Shown here: positions 35,074-48,700 of the stretch, piece after piece
How the letters are laid out: every line of letters starts with the position of its first letter
How positions within the stretch are numbered: position 1 is the stretch's first letter
Source: Erythrophleum ivorense
Lineage: Eukaryota > Streptophyta > Magnoliopsida > Fabales > Fabaceae
NCBI GenBank assembly: GCA_026724425.1
Contig: JAIUCV010000003.1
Span: forward strand, 46,959,283 to 47,023,282
Length of the DNA: 64,000 bases
Direction: 5' to 3'
Made by a program: the position numbers and the translations under genes
Notes under the pieces: model-generated
The model's database searches: none
Told to the model about the DNA's origin: nothing
The model's input: only the letters and a program-made list of their open reading frames with translations

Positions 35074-37223
35074 ATAGCTCTTCACCCTTTCAAATATACA
35101 TATATGATTCTTTCATATGTCAAAGAATGCATGCATGACATTTAGGCTACTAGTGAACATACATAAAGCATTTTCCTTGTCATAACAATTCATACATATC
35201 ATATATAAGCTCTCAAGGGCATTGGTCTAGCCTCACCTATTTTCTTTGAAAATTTTGACTTAGCCTCACTCTTTTTTAGACTTTTGGCTTTGTCTCACCC
35301 ATTCTTGAGGACTTTTAGCTCATCCTTCTATTCTAAGAAACTTTTGGCATAACCATATCCATTTAAACCATATTGCATACATAAATACATTTTCAGAAAC
35401 ATAATGGTACCATAACATGTAACCGTTGGCTAAAAACATTTCTCATAGTTCAAGTATATACACAAGCACTCAATGACTAGAAAACAACCAAGAAATGCAT
35501 GTAAGAAAGGTTAGAGAGATACCTTGAAGCAAGTATCACACACTTTTCCTTTAATTCCTCTTCCCTTTTTTGGCCAAGTATATGTAATTAGGCAGCACTT
35601 GATTCTCTTGGCCTAGACACATCAAATAAGATATAATTCAATTATTGGAATAAGTTTTAGCTTTATACAAACTCTATGGAAGCTCACTTTCTCATATAAC
35701 TCCATTATGGTTCCATACAAGACACAAGAAGAAACTATTGGAATTTATGATTTTGACTCTATTTTCTCCTTCAATCTAAGTCTCTTGACTCCATTTAGAC
35801 TCCTTAGAGCTATCATAATTTCAATTCTAGGAGCCTAGACACAAGTTACTTGTATATGTCTTAAAATGGATCCTACACTTCCATCTCATAAATCATGCTT
35901 TTTAAATTCATTCCAAGGCTTCTTTTAATGTTCATCTATCATATCTAGTCCCCTTCTAGCTTTAGAAAAATTTAAAACTCTCCCTAAGTGCATGGAACAT
36001 GTTTGGTTGAGACAAGTGCAAGCATATGCACCCATGAGTTTCGCTTGTTTCTTTTTAAGGAATTGCCACCTGTGAGGTTTCCTAGATGTCTTGAGAACTC
36101 ATTCACACTCTTAGACAACCTAAATTATCATTAGAAAGTATCATACATATTAAGGTGTAATAAAATCCCTAACTTTGCTAACTTAAATTCTAATGCTTCT
36201 TTTTGGATTTCAATTGTATATTCTTGATTCTTACACTCCATAACCCTTCTTCCTACCTTAGTTTGGATAGAATTCCTTCCCTTTTGGTTGGCCCATGGCT
36301 GGCCAAACATATACAAGAAAAGGGAGGCAAAAGAAAGCAATAAAATTAGTAGAAAATTACCTTATTTTCTAGCTCTTCCAAGGTGCTTTCTTATGCTTTT
36401 AAAAGCTCTTGTAAACTCTCCTTTCTCCTTGCTAAACGAACCACACAATAGCCCCAATTCAATCATCCAAGCCATGGGAGAAGAAAGGAGAGAAAGCGAA
36501 ACAAGTTGACTAAAGGAAGAAGCATGAAAAAAACTTTAATTCCTTACCTTTTTGCTAATTTTCCCTTCCTCCTTTGCTCCCTTCTTGGATGCCTCTTGAA
36601 GCTGGTCTCTCCTCTAGTTTTAGGCAGAACCTATGTCGATTAAAATAAGGAGGAGAAAAGGATGTGAAATATAAAGCAAGGCTCCTTAAAATTCTTTTTA
36701 AAAGTTCCATTCTTGTTCTCTTTTCTTGGCTATTTCCTTTTGGGCTCATTTTAACTCTTTTTTTAGAACCGTCTTTTCCATCATGAAATTTAGGTCCTCT
36801 AACTTATAAAATATCATGGGTTTCACTCAAATTGGATTTAAAACCTTCCCAAACACACTGGTCAAAGTTTGAGTCAATCGATATTCTAAAACGTAAACTA
36901 GAGGAGTTTTAACTGTTCTAGGGGTTCTTATGATTTTTAGGGCCTTTAAGAACCCCGAGAAACTCATTTTTCTTATTTAAAAATCCCTCCTATAAGTTTT
37001 CTAAAAAGTGCCCAAAATTATAAAAATGCCACTACACTTTTGTCAATTTTCATTTAACTATTCTGGCTTTATTTTCTGGGCACCTTAGGCCTTGTATTTT
37101 CATTATTTGAGATCTAGATTATTGCTCTAATTTTATTTGGCCTCAAATCTTTCTATTTAGGAGACGTCCTTTTATAACTGGTTCATTTCCATCATTTTTA
37201 TGAAAATCAGACGTTACCAAAGT

Positions 37224-37655
37224 GATTGTTACCATAAATTAGAGACAGAGTTATGCCACAGAGGATCAGAGATTTTAATGACTTAATCAAGGTGTGCAAA
37301 GTAATAGAAAGTAATTTTAAAAGCATGAAAATTAGGAAGGAGACCTCAGAGGCTAAGAAACCTCGAGAAGAAGAGTTTATTAGTAGTTGTAGCAAGAAAG
37401 GCGTCAAGAAGCCTTGGGGTAAGAAGTAAAACCAACAAGTCAAGCTATCTTAGCCAAGGAAGCTCACAAGGCACAACATGTCAATAATGTGGCAAGAACC
37501 ATGGAAACAGACAGTGCCTAGCTAGATAAAATGTTTGCTTTAAGTGTGGGAAGCTAAGACACAAGGCCAGAGAGTGCTAGTAGAGAAAAGATGAAGCACT
37601 TGCTTCCAAGCAGCAAACACAAGGGAAAGTTTTTACACTCACTTAAAGGGAGGCC
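37224..37655 (+). pseudogene. gag: R1 gag, C-terminal part with zinc knuckles
   Basis: Continues gag after solo LTR U. The frame from about 37232 reads IRDRVMPQRIRDFNDL, the conserved end of chromovirus capsid, then a lysine-rich linker. Two zinc-knuckle-like motifs follow: CQ*CGKNHGNRQC (one cysteine spacer residue is now a stop) and CFKCGKLRHKAREC, the latter with perfect C-x2-C-x4-H-x4-C spacing. These bind the RNA genome during packaging. A one-base loss at the join and several stops (for example around 37429, 37450 and 37496) break it. The next block, protease, follows in the same frame. Confidence 0.82.
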
Positions 37656-38098
37656 AGTCAGTCACTTAGCTTGATCCAAGGTATGATTAAAGTGAATGAT
37701 TGTACTATATATGCTATGTTTCACTCAGGTGTTAATTATTCATTCATATCTTATGATTGTGCTAGGAGGTTGGGTCTAGTACTTAGTACATTACCACATG
37801 ATCTATCTATGTCTACCCCTATAGGAAATCATGTAACAACCTCTCATGTCCGCTAGAATTGTGTCATTTAGTTTAACTAATGCTATACCACACATTATTT
37901 GATATGTATTCCTTTTATTGAGATTGATGTTATTGTTGGTATGAACTGGATGTTTGCAAACAATGCTCAGCTTGATTATATGCAAAAGACTATATCTGTG
38001 CCATCTTGTGGAACAATGTCTTGTACTAAGGCTGAGTTAGCATTTATGACTACTAGTGAAACTGAGAGATGTTTAATGGACGGGTGCAAAGGATTCTT
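37656..38098 (+). pseudogene. pol: R1 protease (active site lost)
   Basis: Retropepsin-like aspartic protease that would cleave the polyprotein. The frame holds the N-terminal strand (MIKVNDCTIYAMF), then HSGV where family members have DSGA, so the catalytic aspartate is gone. SFISYDCARRLGL follows, and a VGMNWMFANNAQLDY block replaces the usual GMDWL. Two stops lie in the middle (37854-37856 and 37869-37871). The sequence is cut at 38098 by solo LTR L; the RT linker resumes after 40913. Confidence 0.82.
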
Positions 38099-39581
38099 TG
38101 TAACACCCCATAATTAATTAAGGTGTTAATCATGAATTAGGTTAATTAGGAATAATTAATATGGGATAATTGGGCAAGTTAAGTGAATGAAGATTTTAGA
38201 GATAAATTATTAATATGACTTTGAGATTTAATTGGGATAGAAACTTCATCTAGGCCTAAATTAAATTAAGTAGATAAGAGGCTAATGGAGGTCCAATAAG
38301 TTAGGTGTAGACCCAACTTGATCCAATGTGATAAAGGCCCAAGATCCACTTTGTATAGGCTCTTAGGAAGGCCTAATAAACCTTGTGCAGACCCAAAACA
38401 ATAGAGATCCTAAAATTAGGTCTGGCTCAATAGAATTCTGCAGCCCAACAACTTAAAAACTAGCCCAACAAAGTAAAAATCTGAGCCCATTAGGAGATGG
38501 ACCTTGGAGCAACCCATGACCCATATTTGACCTAACTTAAACCTAACTAAAACCCTAAATGCTTCAGCCACTATCCCATTTTTCTAAAGCACAAAGGAGA
38601 AAATCGGAGGTCCAAAAGGGAGGCTAGGGTTTTTGGCATATTTTCACATTTTTCCACTTCTAAAGTAATATTTAGCCAAGGTAATAGTTATATAACTTAA
38701 TCCTCTCATCTTTCTCTTCATTTTGGTCTGATTATTTTTTCATTTGGAGCATTTTCACCATACCCAAAATCTGAAATGTGGTTATTTAGGATTCTCTTGG
38801 TGAAAATTCGTAGGTTGAGGCTAGGGCTGTCATTAGATAGGTATGAACTCCTCTTTTTAAGGTAATTCTACTGATTTGAGACCCTAATGAATTGATTATA
38901 ATATGGGTATTAATTTTGTACGAATTTGCTTAGGATTTTGGATGAAACATTGAGGTTTCTGGAAGAGGACACATAAATCCGAATTTAAGACTTGTAGTGG
39001 CTGGGTAAATGATTCCTATATAGACATTAGCATTTTAAATTCTTTGGGTACTTGTTACAACTATTAATGATGAATTAGAGTAGTAATTATCTGATGTTAT
39101 GGTTATAGGGACATTTTGTACCATTGGTGGCTATTGCAATTATCTACAAGTGAGGTAAATGGGTTTATATTAATTCTATGCATGTATCTATTTTAATTTC
39201 ATATTTGCTGTACATGAATGATTTGAAATGCTAAATGAATTGGTTGGCTATCTATTGTACTGTGTTGGACCTTGTAAGTCCATGGTGGAGTTGTGGTGCG
39301 GCTACCACCTGTGTATGTGCTTCAATTAGGCACCAAGTTATGATCAAACCCCAGATGCACTGAGTCCTGGTTGTGCTCGAAGGGGTGTAGGTGTTGTGGA
39401 CGGGCCTCTCCCAGTGTTAATGGCCTTTAACATATGAAAATATGATTGCTAGTATGGGATAGTGATCATGATAGCCTAATTGTTTCATTTACTAATATGA
39501 CTGGTGTTCTTCTTATGCTTATGTGAAATTATGCATGTATGCTAATTAAACTAGATTATATAATGAAATTGCCTTAGTTAC

Positions 39582-39597
39582 TGAGATTCGCATCTCA
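39582..39597 (+). other. Conserved LTR stem-loop (L copy)
   Basis: TGAGAT-TCGC-ATCTCA, six-base stem with a four-base loop, followed by CCC as in R1. Confidence 0.6.
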
Positions 39598-40178
39598 CCC
39601 TGTTTCATGGGATTAATATTTCAGGTGAAGGTTCTTTGGATAAGGATAAGGGGAAACAAGTGGATGAAAATCCATGAGCTCCAATATATGGGGAGAAAGA
39701 TACACTTAGGCTGATTTATTTAGTATAGATGCTAAATTTTGTAATCCTTTGTATAGTATCATCATGTATTCATGTTGTCAAGTGTAGGCTATTATATTTT
39801 AATTACCTAGGATGTATTCATTGAGGAGTTAGACCTCATCTTAGCTTGATATCGAATGTATGAACCCATAATACTTGATGTATGTATTTTGCTGAATTTA
39901 TGGTATGGTATACTATTAGAAATATAATTATGTGATGTATTAGATGTAACATGAACCATTGATGTATGAAACCTCTGACGGAATGTATATCAAATTTTAG
40001 TTTCCAATAGTGTATGAGTTCTTGTTGCTATTACGCTATAGACTTGCCGATATAGGATAATTGGAGGAGTGAAAACTTACATTTAAATTTTGAATTGGTA
40101 ATGGTAGAATAGCTGGGTGTATAGGGTAGATAAATACCATTAGAGACATATAAAATAAGTGGGAGTGGTCCTAGGGTA

Positions 40179-40600
40179 GTCCTAAGATGAGAATTAGAGT
40201 GTAGGGGACAAGAAGGCTTCGCCACAGCCAAACGAGTGATAGAAGCGAGGGGCCCCGCGGCATGAGTAATCTCGTCGTGGCGTGAGAAAACTCGCCGCAG
40301 TGTAGAGTGAAAAAAATCGCCCAGGAGGGCAACAAAATGAAACCTCGCCGCGGCGCTAGTTGAGTGAACAAACTGAGGGGTGTCCAGTAGCAAATCTTGC
40401 TATGGCGCGAGTGTATTGTGCCGAGGTAAGAGTCAAGGGACTTAGAACAGTAGCTCCAGGAGGCATTTCTGCTGCGACGCCACGTAGGCTGGCCGCGACG
40501 ACGGTCCAACTCGCTGTGGTTGAGAAATTTACCCAGTGATTCCAAAGAGCAACGCAGCCACAGTGCGAATGGTTTGGGCCACGGCGCAAAACCTCAAACT
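40179..40600. repeat. CpG-rich near-palindromic array in L
   Basis: Many CGCCGCGGCG-, CGCCGCAG- and GCGACGCC-like dyads in about 420 bp. Counterpart of the array in V (59190-59655), and similar in motif to S1 and S2. Confidence 0.7.
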
Positions 40601-40913
40601 CCTTCCTTTAGCCTAGAAACCCGAGTTTCTTCAATGGTAATGCTAGGAAATGATATAGGAATACTTGTGGGAGGTTTTTGTGTGATGAAAATGATGAATG
40701 GATGAATCATAAACCCCTCATGGTAGTATGGTTTCTCTTATGCATTTTTGTTTTGTTTGTGGTTGTTTAGTGATGACCCTAAAATCAATGTTCAAATTTT
40801 CCTATATTTTTATAACGTAATAAACTGTAACGACTCCAAACCTTGATCATTAATCATTAGCTGCATATTTAACTATGATTACCATGTTTAGAAGGTAGGG
40901 TTGTCACATTCTT

Positions 40914-41534
40914 AGTGTTCTTTTTTATTTAGGTTTAGGCAGAAAAAGGCTTAGAGGAGATACCTATAGTTAGAGAATTTTCTGAGGTGTTTCCCATAGA
41001 AATTAAAGGGTTACCACCTAAAAGAGAAATGAAGTTCTCTATTAACTTAGTTCCTAGAGCAAAACCAATATCTGAAGCACCCTATAGAATGGTTCTAGCA
41101 GAATTAGTAGAGTTAAAGAACTAAATAGAAGAACTTCTAAAGAAGGGTTTTTTTAGACCTAGTGCTTCACCTCAGGGACCACCAGTCTTGTTCGTGAACA
41201 AAAAGGATAGGTGACTAAGGCTTTGTGTAGATTATATAGAATTAAATAAAGTCACAATTAAGAATAAATACCCTCTACCTAGAATTGATGACCTTTTAGA
41301 CCAATCAGTAGGAGTATCAGTATTTTCTAAGATAGGCTTGAGGTTAGGATATCATTAGTTAAGGGTAAAGCCAAGGATATCCCTAAGATTGCATTTAGGA
41401 CTAAGTATGGGCATTATAAATTTTTAGTTATGTCATTTGGTCTCACTAATGCACTTATAATTTTCATGGATTACATGAACAGAGTCTTTAGGCCATATTT
41501 AGATCAATTTGTTATGGCCTTTATAGATGATATA
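40914..41534 (+). pseudogene. pol: R1 reverse transcriptase, N-terminal part
   Basis: Polymerase domain of R1. The frame from about 40950 reads a linker (VREFSEVFP, KGLPPKREMKF), the PYRM block, a GFFRPSASPQGPPVLFV block and CVDYIELNKVTIKNKYPLPRIDDL. After a one-base frameshift near 41371 come AFRTKYGHYKF, VMSFGLTNA and the active-site AFIDDI at 41520-41534. The catalytic DD pair is intact here. Several stops (for example 41122-41124 and 41212-41214) break it. Solo LTR T5 is inserted at the DD motif itself. Family pattern fits Tekay/Del. Confidence 0.87.
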
Positions 41535-41782
41535 TGTAACACCATAATTTCTTAGCCTTTCTCATGCAATTCCTAAGCTTCATACCATGCACTTCATGAA
41601 AATCATAAGAAATGACATATAAAATATTAATCATTTTAGCGTTGCGTCATGTATAAAAATTTCATTCAGTGTCACATGGACCATGTGAGCTCATGTATTA
41701 TATTATCATATTTAATTACATAGATACAACTCATTTCCATCCCTAGAAGTAGCCTACAACTCATGGAAAGCAAAGGGAAGCT

Positions 41783-41802
41783 TAATATATATATATATAT
41801 AT
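41783..41802. repeat. (AT)n microsatellite in T5
   Basis: About ten AT units; absent at the matching place in T6. Confidence 0.8.
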
Positions 41803-42993
41803 GCATTTTCAGCTAGAATTCTCCACTTTCTATTACAAACTTTAGAAAATCATAACTAATTCTAGAAACATTGAAATGATGCATTCTTAGCCATTCTAAA
41901 AGCTACACATGTCTACTTCATGCAAAAAATATGTCCAAACCATAATATCTAACATAGAAGACCTTTGACATTCGAAAAGGTCTAGAGGTCTGGCTGTCCA
42001 CTGGTACTATCATAGGTTTCTACAGTAAACTTAAAAACGTCCAATTAATTCCACAAAAATTCAATTCATACAAATGATACCAATCTAAAAAGTTGTAGAT
42101 GTTAGCTAAAAGAGAAAAATAACTCCAGACTAGTTTCACCTAGACCTTGAAACCTAATCAAACAGCACATGAGGTCAGCTTAAGCGCCTGATACTAGATA
42201 GAATTTTTAAAATTCATCTTTCTCTCTTTAGACATCCAAATGAGATGCTTCTAGTTGGTACAAGTCACTGGAAATATCTAGTTTTTTCATATAAATTTTG
42301 TATCAATTGGACATCATTTGAGCCCTGTGTGACAAATTTCATTTTCAGACCAAGTGAACAATGCATCAGACCAAAACCAGAATTTTTGCCAACTTTGAAA
42401 ATTTGTCAAATATTCTTTAGACCTCCAAAAATTTTGTTCGTTAGCTTTCCAAAAAGTTCTGAATAAGATCTCATTTCATGCCAAACCTTAGATCAAGAAG
42501 GGCTCATTTGGATAAAAAGTGATATAGGGTTCCAATATAGTAAATTTTGGCTCCATACAGGATACCAAAGTATCCAAATGCTCTCTCTTAATGTTTGGCA
42601 CCTCTTGGGCAAATCTAAAAGTATGATTATGACTTGTATGAGCTACCCAAGTGGTCCCAAATCTCATGCATCTCATTTTGACTATCTCACTTACACTTAT
42701 ACACATTTGCATAAAATCATTTAAGAAGCCAAATTGCCATAACAAACTCAATTTACATTCTAATGATAACATAACATAGTTTCTCATTTATACATCACAT
42801 AATAACATAATTATACATGTTCAAAAGGTTATAGACCATATACAACAATGGGTTATATCATTTGACATCAATATGGTGTTAAAGAACAAAATTCCAACAC
42901 TTTAGTGTCATGCTTTCATTTCTCATGTAGTTGGCTTCCATTCCCTTGGTCTCTTGGTCCACCTAGCATGTTAGAATATTGGAGAGGAGGAAA

Positions 42994-43012
42994 TGAGATT
43001 CAAAGAATCCCA
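42994..43012 (-). other. Conserved LTR stem-loop (T5 copy)
   Basis: Minus strand TGGGATTC-TTT-GAATCTCA; one G-U pair replaces A-U. Confidence 0.55.
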
Positions 43013-44670
43013 ATAGCTCATCTCCCATTCAATCATACATAAAAGATTCAAAACATGTCTTACAAATGCATGCATAGGCATATGGACATGTGTAATCATT
43101 CAAGAAACACCCTTGGCATTTGAAAAAGTCATACATAACATACAAAGGCTTGCCAAGCAAGTGGATTGCCCTCACCCATTTACTTGTAGATTTTAGACTT
43201 GCCTCACCCATTCTTTAAGAGGTTCTTGGACTCAACCTTGCTCTTGGGAGTCAATCTCACTTTTGGGAGACTCTTTACTTTGTCTCAGCCAATCTTAAGG
43301 GTTATTGGCTCATCCTTACCATAGTTAACAGTTCTTGGCCTCACTATACTCAAGCAAACTAAAGTAAACATCATGAACATCATTTAAAGACATAATACAT
43401 CATCATGGTGCCATGGAGTAAGAGCTCATGCTAGAGCATTTTTCATGACTTGTAATATGCATACACACATTTACAGACAAGTGAAGCAAGCAATCATGCA
43501 TGAGAGAAGGTAGAGAGAACTACCTTGGAAGCAAACACACACTTTTTCTCTTGAATTTCCCCTCCTTACTTCAGCCTCACACACACAAAGGTGTGGGAAT
43601 GATTTCTTTTGGCCTAAACAAAATTTATGGAAGCTAATTAGGTTTATGGAATTAATTCTAAGGCCACATAACTTGCTTAAACTCTAGCTTAACCTATAAA
43701 CCTCTTTATGGTTCTAAAAATGCACCTAATGAAGCAACACCCATCAATTAAATTCTAGGCTCCATTCTTTTCTTTCATATATGATTCTTGACTCCTTTTA
43801 AGCCTCTTGGAGTCATCATACAATCAAAACCAAGAGCCTAACTACATGTTGCTTCTTTAGGCTATATTATGAAACATAAAATACCAACTCACTCTCTATG
43901 GTTTCTAAACTTTTCCTAAGGCTTCCCCTCATATTCATTCATCATATATGACTCAAAAATTGGTTTAAAAAAATTTAAAACTCTCCCTAGCTACCCTAAC
44001 CTCTTTTGGCTGAACCTATGCATGGTTTTAGCACCCATGGACTTTGCTTTGTTTTCTTGATGGAGGAAGCACATGGGGAGACTTCTAAGGATCTTAGGAG
44101 CTCATTCAAACACTTATTTAGGCATAGGAATTAAGAGATCAAATCAAATTTTAGAAGGAACACTTGAAACCCTAGAATTTGCATTTTGAATTTTCATGGT
44201 TTTTTGTTAATTCTCTTTACATATTCTTAATCTACACACTCTTTTTCCAAAGAACCACCCTTGGTTCTGCCTAAAAACCAAGTCATCCTAGGGTTTCTTA
44301 AGTGGGGCAAAATGGTGGAGGAAGAGGAGCAAGGGATAACAACCATGGAAGAAGAAATTATCTTATTTTCTTGCTTTTTCTCACTTGAATCTTGTCTTCT
44401 TTGGGCTCCTCTCTTAAAATCCGAATTTTATCCTTAGTTTGTCCCTTAAAACAGATTTGTAAACTTCATTATAATCAAAGGAAACAAAGGAGAATGGAGA
44501 AGAAGAGGTTTGGATGGAAGAAAGCATGAAAAACTACCAAAATTCCTTACCTTCAAGCCTTGATTTTTCTTCTCCTTCTCCTTCCCTTGGTGAGCCACTC
44601 TCCTAGGGTTTCTTCTCTAGTTTGGGGCAGAAAAATATGAGACTCAATGAATGGGAGAGTGGGGCGCCTC

Positions 44671-44680
44671 CTATTTATAG
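44671..44680 (-). promoter_or_regulatory. Probable LTR TATA box of T5
   Basis: Minus strand CTATAAATAG, a near-ideal plant TATA box about 540 bp into the LTR. Confidence 0.6.
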
Positions 44681-45218
44681 GTGGAAGAGAATGGCTTTTT
44701 CAAAAATTCTCATTTTGCCTTCATCTTTGGTATTTTCATTTCTACTTTATTTTAGCTCCTTTCTGAGAACTATCTTTTCCATTATAAAACTTAGGTTTCC
44801 AATTTGGTAAAATGCCTTTGGAATCACTCACATCAGAGCTAAAATCTTCCTAAACGAATTTGTCAAAGTTTGGGTACATCGACGTTGAAAAATGTCCACC
44901 GGAGGGGATTTAACTGTCCTGGGGCTTCCCATGATTTTCAGGGCCTCTAAGAACCCTGGAGAACTCAAAACTTTCATTTAAAAGGCCCTCCTGTGTGAAT
45001 TCCAAAAATTGCTCAAAATTACAAAAATGCAATTACATTTCGTAAGTTTTCCATCAAATTTTGTTTCTTTATTCTAGCTCTATTTTTCTTTCTGTCTAAG
45101 CCTAGAATTCTAGAATGTTACTCAAATTTTTCGAGACCTTAACTCATTCATTTTGAGGGACTTGCTTTGAAAATTCATATATTTCTATCGTTTAACAAAA
45201 ATCGGACATTACAATATA

Positions 45219-45764
45219 CTTATCTACTCTAAAACTTTACAAGAGCATGAAAGGCATTTGAGGATAGTCTTAAGAACTGTAAGAGAAAAATAGCTTATTA
45301 CCAAACTTAGTGAGTTTTGGCTCAAAGAAATGCATTTCCTAGGTCATGTTATTTCTCAGTCAAGGGTTGCAGTAGATCCCTACAAGGTAGAAGCAATTCT
45401 ATAGTGGGAAAGACTTAGGATAGTCATAAAGATTAGAAGTTTTTTAGGTTTGGCAGGCTACTATATAAGATTCATAAAAGGTTTTTTCCAAATAGCCTCA
45501 CCACTAACCAGACTTACTAGGAAAGATAAACCATTTGAGTGAGATGATAAGTGTGAGCAGAGTTTTCAAGAGTTGAAACATAGGTTAACCACAACCCTTG
45601 TAAATCATACTTGACCTAAAGGAAACATTTATGGTGTAGAGTGATGCATCCAAGAAGGGGTTAGAGTGTGTTTTGATGCAAAAAGGTAGAATGGTAGCCT
45701 ATGCCTCTAGATAGTTAAGGCCACATGAAGAAAATTATCCCACCAATGGTCTTTGCTCTTAAGA
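45219..45764 (+). pseudogene. pol: R1 RT C-terminal part and start of RNase H
   Basis: Resumes directly after the DD motif with LIYSKTLQEHERHL, then the thumb and connection: FLGHVIS, FLGLAGYYIRFIKGF and PLTRL. The RNase H start shows SDASKKGLECVLMQ and VAYASR. A likely deletion of about 20 bp follows YPTNG, where relatives have a DLELAAVV-like stretch; what remains reads FALK in another frame. Stops include TAG at 45289-45291 and TAG at 45403-45405. T6 then interrupts RNase H. Confidence 0.85.
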
Positions 45765-48700
45765 TGTAACACCATATATTTCTAACTCATTTCATAACAT
45801 TCTCGTGCTTGACAACATAGATTCCATGAGAGAAGTAAGAAAATCCATTAAAATAATACATCATTTAGCGTTGCGTTGTGTATAAAAATTCCACTCAGTG
45901 TCACATGAGCCATGTGAGCTTATACAATATATTCTTATATTTAATTACATAGATACAACTCATTTACATCATGAAAAGTGGCCTACAACTCATGGAATTC
46001 GAAGGGAAGCTCAAAATATACATATTCATTTTCAGCCAGAATTTGTTCATTTCTGTCACAAAATTTGGAAAATTATAACTAATTCTAGAAAAATCAAAAT
46101 TATGCATTCTTGGACATTATGGAAAGATGCATATGTCTACTTTATGCTGAAAATATGTCTTGACCATAACATCCATCACAAAGGACATTTGACATTTGAA
46201 ATGGTCCAGAGGTCAAGCTGTCCACTGGTGCTGTTACAAATTTCTGCAGCAAATTTCAAAAATATCCAATTAATTCCACAAAAAGTCAATCCATATAAAT
46301 GATACTAATCTAGAAATCTGTGGGTGTTAGCTAAAGAGAAAAATAATTTAGATAGTTCAGGCATGTCTAGACCTCGAAACTGAATCAAATAGTAACTGAG
46401 GTCGGTTGGAGTTCCTAATAATGGACAGATTCTTTGAAAATTCATATCTCCCTCTCTAGACATCCAAATGAGGTGCTTCTAGTTGGAACAAGTCACTTGG
46501 AGTGTGTAGTTTCTCTGCATAAAATTTTATGGAAATTGGATATCATTTGAGCCCTATGTGACAGATTTCATTTTCGGACTTGAGTGAACAGTAACATGAC
46601 CAAAACCAGAAAATTTGCCAACTTTGAAAATTCATCAAATATTCTGTAGACCTCCAAAAATTCTGTTCTTTAGCTTCCCAAAAAGCTCTCAACAAGCTCT
46701 AATTGCATGTAAAATCTTAGGTTCCATTATGGTCAATTTTAGCTCCATATAGGATACCAAAATATCCAAATGGCTTTCTTTGGGGTTTGGCATGTCTTGG
46801 GCAAGTCTAAAAGCATAATTAGGACTTGTGTGAGCTACCCAAATAGTCCCAAACCTCATGCATCTCATTTTGGCATTTCACTCACACATATGCATAATTC
46901 CATAATGTCATCCAAGAAGCTCATTTGCCAAGACATGTTCAAATCACATTATAATGGTCACATAACATATTCTCTCATTCATACATAATATATTATTATA
47001 ATTACATGTGTTCATAATATCATAATACATATACATCCATTGGTTACATCAATTGCCTTTTGCATGGCTTTAAAGTAACAAATTTCAAGCACTTTGTTGT
47101 CATCCTCTCATCCTCAAGGTGATTGGCTTCCATTACCTTGCCAACTTGGTCCACTTAGCATGTTAGATCATTGGAGAGAAGGAGATGAGATTCAAAGAAT
47201 CCCAATTGCTCATCTCCCAATCAATCATATATAATGGATGCAAAACAAGTCTCACAAATGCATGCATGGCATATGGACATGTGCAATTATTCAAGAAGCA
47301 TTCTTAGCCTTTGAAAAAGTCATACATAGCATACATAGGCTTGCCAAGCAAGTAAATTGGCCTCACCGATTTACTTGTAAATTTTGGACTTGCCTCACCC
47401 ATTCTTTAAGAGGTTCTTGGACTCAACCTTGCTCTTGAGAGTCAACCTCACTTTTGGGAGACTCTTTACTTTGTCTCAACTAATCTTAAGGGTTCTTAGC
47501 TCATTCTTACTATGGCTAAGGGTTCTTGGCCTTACCACACTCAAGCAAACCGAGGCAAACATCACAGATATCATTTAGAAAACATAATGCATCATTATGG
47601 TACCATGGAGTAAGAGCTCATGCTAGAACATTTTTCATAGTTTGAAATACATATAACACATTCAAAGACAAGTAAAGCAAGGAATCATGCATGAGAGAAG
47701 GTAGAGAGAGCTACCTTTGTCACATTTGCATATTTTCTTCCTTTGGACTTAATTCCTCTCCCACGACCACACACTCACAAGGAGGTGGAGATCTTCTCTC
47801 TTGGCCTAAACACAATTTATGAAAGCCAATTAGGTTTATGAAATTAATTCTAAAGCCACACAACTTGCTTAGACACTAGGTTTATCTATAAACCTCAGTA
47901 TGGTTCCATAATTACACCTAATGAAGCAATACCCCTCAAATAAATTTTAGGCTCCATTATTTCTTTTCAAATATGATTTTTGACTCCTTTTAAGCCTCTT
48001 AGAGTCATTACACAATCAAAACTAAGAGCTTAGCTACATGTTGCTTCTTTAGGTCATATTATGGAACATAAGGCACCATCTCACTTTCTATGCTTTCTAA
48101 ATTTTTTTCAAGGCTTCCTCTCATAGTCATTCATCATATATCACTCAAAAATAGGTTTAGAAAATTTTAAAACTCTCCCTAACTACTTAAACCCCTTTAG
48201 GCCAAGGCTATGGAGAAATTAAGGCTTCATGGACTTTGCTTTGTTTTCTTGATGGAGGAAGCACATGAGGAGACTTCTAGGGATCTTAGGAACTCATTTA
48301 AACTCTTATTTAGGCCTAGGAATCATTGTACAAAATCAAATTTTACAAGGTGCAATTAAAACCCTAGAAATTGCATCTTGAAATATAATGGCTTTTTGTT
48401 AATTCCTTTTGCATATTCTTAATCTCCACACCTTTTTTCCTTAGATTTACCCTTGGTTTTTCCTGAAAATCAAATCCTCCTAGGGTTTCTTAGGTTAGGC
48501 GAAATGGAGAAGGAGGGAAACCAAGAGTAGCAACCATGGGAGAAAAAATTACCTTATTTTCTTACTTTTTCTCACTTGAATCTTGCTTTCTCCAAGCTTC
48601 TCTCTTCAAATCCAAAATTTTCCTTAAGTTTCTCCCTTAAAACAGATTTATAAATTTCATTATAATCATAAGAAAGAGGAATGGAGAAGGAGAGGTTTGA

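Larger units (their letters stand above)
17988..37218 (-). mobile_element. Solo LTR U, host of T1, T2 and T3
   Basis: Starts TGTAATACC at 17988 and ends at 37218 (GTTACC, a changed TTACA). Target duplications are AAAGC (17983-17987) and AAAGT (37219-37223), one mismatch. After removing T1, T2, T3 and their duplications it is about 3.39 kb. Its own pieces are 17988-18080, 24670-24989, 28236-28704 and 34696-37218. The stem-loop (35055-35073) shows minus-strand orientation. R1 gag flanks it on both sides. Confidence 0.82.
38099..40908 (+). mobile_element. Solo LTR L (L family)
   Basis: 2,810 bp, TGTAACACCCC to GGGTTGTCACA, with TTCTT target duplications at 38094-38098 and 40909-40913. The stem-loop at 39582-39597 suggests plus orientation. 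A CpG-rich array fills 40179-40600. Its 3' two thirds match V in inverted orientation, but its first 0.95 kb does not. ORFs up to 124 codons in the CpG array are not supported as genes. Confidence 0.9.
41535..45213 (-). mobile_element. Solo LTR T5 (T family)
   Basis: 3,679 bp, TGTAACACC to GACATTACA, with ATATA target duplications at 41530-41534 and 45214-45218. Stem-loop 42994-43012, TATA box 44671-44680. Confidence 0.92.

Noticed and set aside
40031..40589. Overlapping minus-strand ORFs of 77-124 codons in L
   Set aside because: They lie inside the CpG-rich dyad array of a solo LTR. The base bias removes stop codons, several frames are open at once, and no domain is recognisable.
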